Assembly: GCA_900299065.1 (NCBI GenBank) | Contig: OMIJ01000079.1 | Location: 1-15,733, forward strand | DNA from: Hyphomicrobiales bacterium | GTDB lineage: Bacteria; Pseudomonadota; Alphaproteobacteria; Rhizobiales; Beijerinckiaceae | Direction: 5' to 3' | Length of the DNA: 15,733 nucleotides | Program-made: the position numbers and the translations under genes | In this document: positions 14,795 to 15,733 of the stretch, in pieces | Position numbering within the stretch: position 1 is the first letter of the stretch | How the letters are laid out: the number at the start of each line of letters is the position of its first letter | Notes under the pieces: model-generated | The model's input: the letters and a program-made list of their open reading frames with translations, nothing else | Database searches by the model: none | What the model was told of the DNA's origin: nothing

Positions 14795-15451
14795 ATGCGA
14801 ATAATTTCTTTTGTAACCCAAAAAGGCGGTTCTGGGAAAAGCACTCTGGCATCCTCTATCGCTGCTGCCGCCACCGAAACAGGTGAGCGCGTCTTCATCA
14901 TTGATATGGATCCGCAGCAATCTCTGGTTCAATGGTCGAAGACCAGAAATGACAGGGACATTCCTGTTGAAGCGGTGGGTTCAGACAAGTTAAAAAAGGT
15001 TCTAGCTGCGCTTGAGAAAGACGGCGTGACTCTAGTCATCATTGATACGCCTGGAGCGCAATCTCAAGCAACAGAATCTGCAATGCAAAACTCTGATCTT
15101 TGCATCATTCCCGCCCGTCCTAATGCCTTTGATTTGTGGTCTAGCGAAACGACCCGCAAAGTGCTCAAGAAGATCGGAACGCCCTATGCGTTTCTGCTCA
15201 ACCAATGCCCTCCCTCTCAGCAATCGGGTCGCATTGAAGAAGGCGCCAAGGCTCTTGAAGCTATGGGTGGCCTCATCACGCCTTTAATCAGCCAGCGTGT
15301 CGACTTTCAGGAGGCAACACGTCATGGGCTTGGTGTTTCTGAATTTGCGCCATCAAGCGTGGCTGCCGATGAAATTCGCAAACTCTGGCTATCTTTGAAG
15401 CGCCGCCTTGGAAAATCAAAATCCGAAAAGGCCGGACGAAAAGCGGCCTGA
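14795..15451 (+). CDS. small ParA/MinD-type ATPase (orphan ParA)
   Basis: The 218-residue protein is a deviant Walker-A ATPase. KGGSGKST (10-17) contains both the signature lysine (Lys10) and the P-loop lysine (Lys15), IIDMDPQ (35-41) is the switch I region and LVIIDTPG (80-87) is Walker B. There is no N-terminal helix-turn-helix, so it is the short ParA form that does not bind an operator by itself. The last 17 residues are strongly basic (KRRLGKSKSEKAGRKAA) and may add to the nonspecific DNA binding typical of ParA. ParA proteins position plasmids, chromosomes or protein cargo by ATP-dependent gradients on the nucleoid. No parB, parS cluster or chemotaxis or carboxysome cargo gene is in the window. 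GGGAAG lies nine bases before the ATG. It is opposite in strand to both neighbours. Confidence 0.88.
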   Translation: MRIISFVTQKGGSGKSTLASSIAAAATETGERVFIIDMDPQQSLVQWSKTRNDRDIPVEAVGSDKLKKVLAALEKDGVTLVIIDTPGAQSQATESAMQNSDLCIIPARPNAFDLWSSETTRKVLKKIGTPYAFLLNQCPPSQQSGRIEEGAKALEAMGGLITPLISQRVDFQEATRHGLGVSEFAPSSVAADEIRKLWLSLKRRLGKSKSEKAGRKAA

Positions 15452-15481
15452 ACTTAAGCCTTGAGCCATGAGAATCAGCCT

Positions 15482-15519
15482 GCAGGCCTGATGCACAAAG
15501 CAATTGTGCGCGGGCCTGC
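15482..15519. terminator. strong nested hairpin between convergent parA and Deg genes
   Basis: GCAGGCC (15482-15488) pairs with GGCCTGC (15513-15519), and inside it GCACAA (15493-15498) pairs with TTGTGC (15504-15509) around a five-base loop. It lies 30 bases after the parA stop and 20 bases from the Deg stop. No U-run follows on either strand, so a bidirectional terminator role is plausible but not typical. Confidence 0.4.
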
Positions 15520-15539
15520 CGAGCAGTGAAGTCTTTCGA

Positions 15540-15733
15540 CTATCCGCCGATTACACTGGTAACAACCTGGCCATTACGATTGATCGTCAATTTCCAATAA
15601 GCTTGACGACGCTCGACTGCCTGCTGCACATCACCCGTCCGTTGAATTTTCTTGTCATTGATCGCAAGAATAATGTCACCTCCTTGCAGACCAACATCTG
15701 CAGCAATTGAGCCATTGACAATTTCAGCAATCA
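15540..15733 (-). CDS. Deg/HtrA-family serine protease, C-terminal PDZ domain (truncated by window end)
   Basis: On the minus strand an open frame enters from the window edge and ends at TAG (15542-15540), giving 64 codons. The residues form the end of a PDZ domain: AEIVNGSIAADVGLQGGDII, then LAINDKKIQRTGDVQQAVE and the end block YWKLTINRNGQVVTSVIGG. The GL--GD-I--IN core and the hydrophobic last strand are those of the second PDZ domain of periplasmic Do/DegQ proteases in Alphaproteobacteria, in which this strand reads W-L-I-R-G-----V-GG. The protease domain lies outside the window, so activity cannot be checked. It is co-directional with rarA, with parA lying between them on the other strand. 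Confidence 0.82.
   Translation of the reverse strand, partial: IAEIVNGSIAADVGLQGGDIILAINDKKIQRTGDVQQAVERRQAYWKLTINRNGQVVTSVIGG

Noticed and set aside
14636..15539. parA module as an insertion sequence or integron cassette
   Set aside because: No transposase, no matching terminal inverted repeats, no attC-like ends and no target-site duplication could be found by eye, and its base composition is close to that of its neighbours.

Overview
This window looks like chromosomal DNA from an alphaproteobacterium, most likely of the Hyphomicrobiales (Rhizobiales) type. The evidence is a DUF1489 protein, an ATP12-type F1-ATPase assembly factor, a membrane-anchored short J-domain protein, a LipB of the alphaproteobacterial kind (GRGGQYTYHGPGQ, REDRVGVWV), and the gene order Deg protease / rarA / crcB / rluC / HAD phosphatase / ATP12. 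Base composition is moderate, by eye a little above 50% GC. No species is claimed.

Layout. 1-1144 (+): the end of a DUF1489 gene and a membrane J-domain gene. 1179-3800 (-): two cell-wall enzymes, a D,D-carboxypeptidase with a SPOR tail and a GH25 muramidase lipoprotein. 4042-4126 (-): tRNA-Leu(GAG). 4360-5094 (+): lipB behind a GC-rich structured leader. 5095-10002 (-): a propionyl-CoA carboxylase locus, pccB, an unrecognised 161-residue protein, pccA, and a gamma-glutamylcyclotransferase-like gene. 10117-14635 (-): a tight housekeeping run, rarA, crcB, rluC, HAD phosphatase, ATP12. 14795-15451 (+): a small solitary ParA-type ATPase facing the opposite way. 15540-15733 (-): the last PDZ domain of a Deg/HtrA protease that runs off the window.

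How the genes work together. PccA (biotin carboxylase plus biotin carrier) and PccB (carboxyltransferase) form propionyl-CoA carboxylase. The gap between pccB and the genes after it carries an exact 21-bp palindrome and a CRP/FNR-type site, TGTGA-N6-TCACA, which suggests separate control of the hypothetical gene and pccA. The carboxypeptidase and muramidase both act on peptidoglycan in the periplasm. The rarA-to-ATP12 run is a functionally mixed co-directional operon (replication repair, fluoride export, rRNA pseudouridine, phosphatase, ATP synthase assembly).

Most of the window is ordinary core genome. The least ordinary parts are the lone parA between the Deg gene and rarA, flanked by hairpins and with no parB partner in view; the paired operators inside the pcc locus together with the uncharacterised protein they precede; and the alternative stems in the lipB leader. 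No CRISPR array, insertion sequence, phage gene or rRNA gene was seen. No gene-free stretch exceeds 300 bases.
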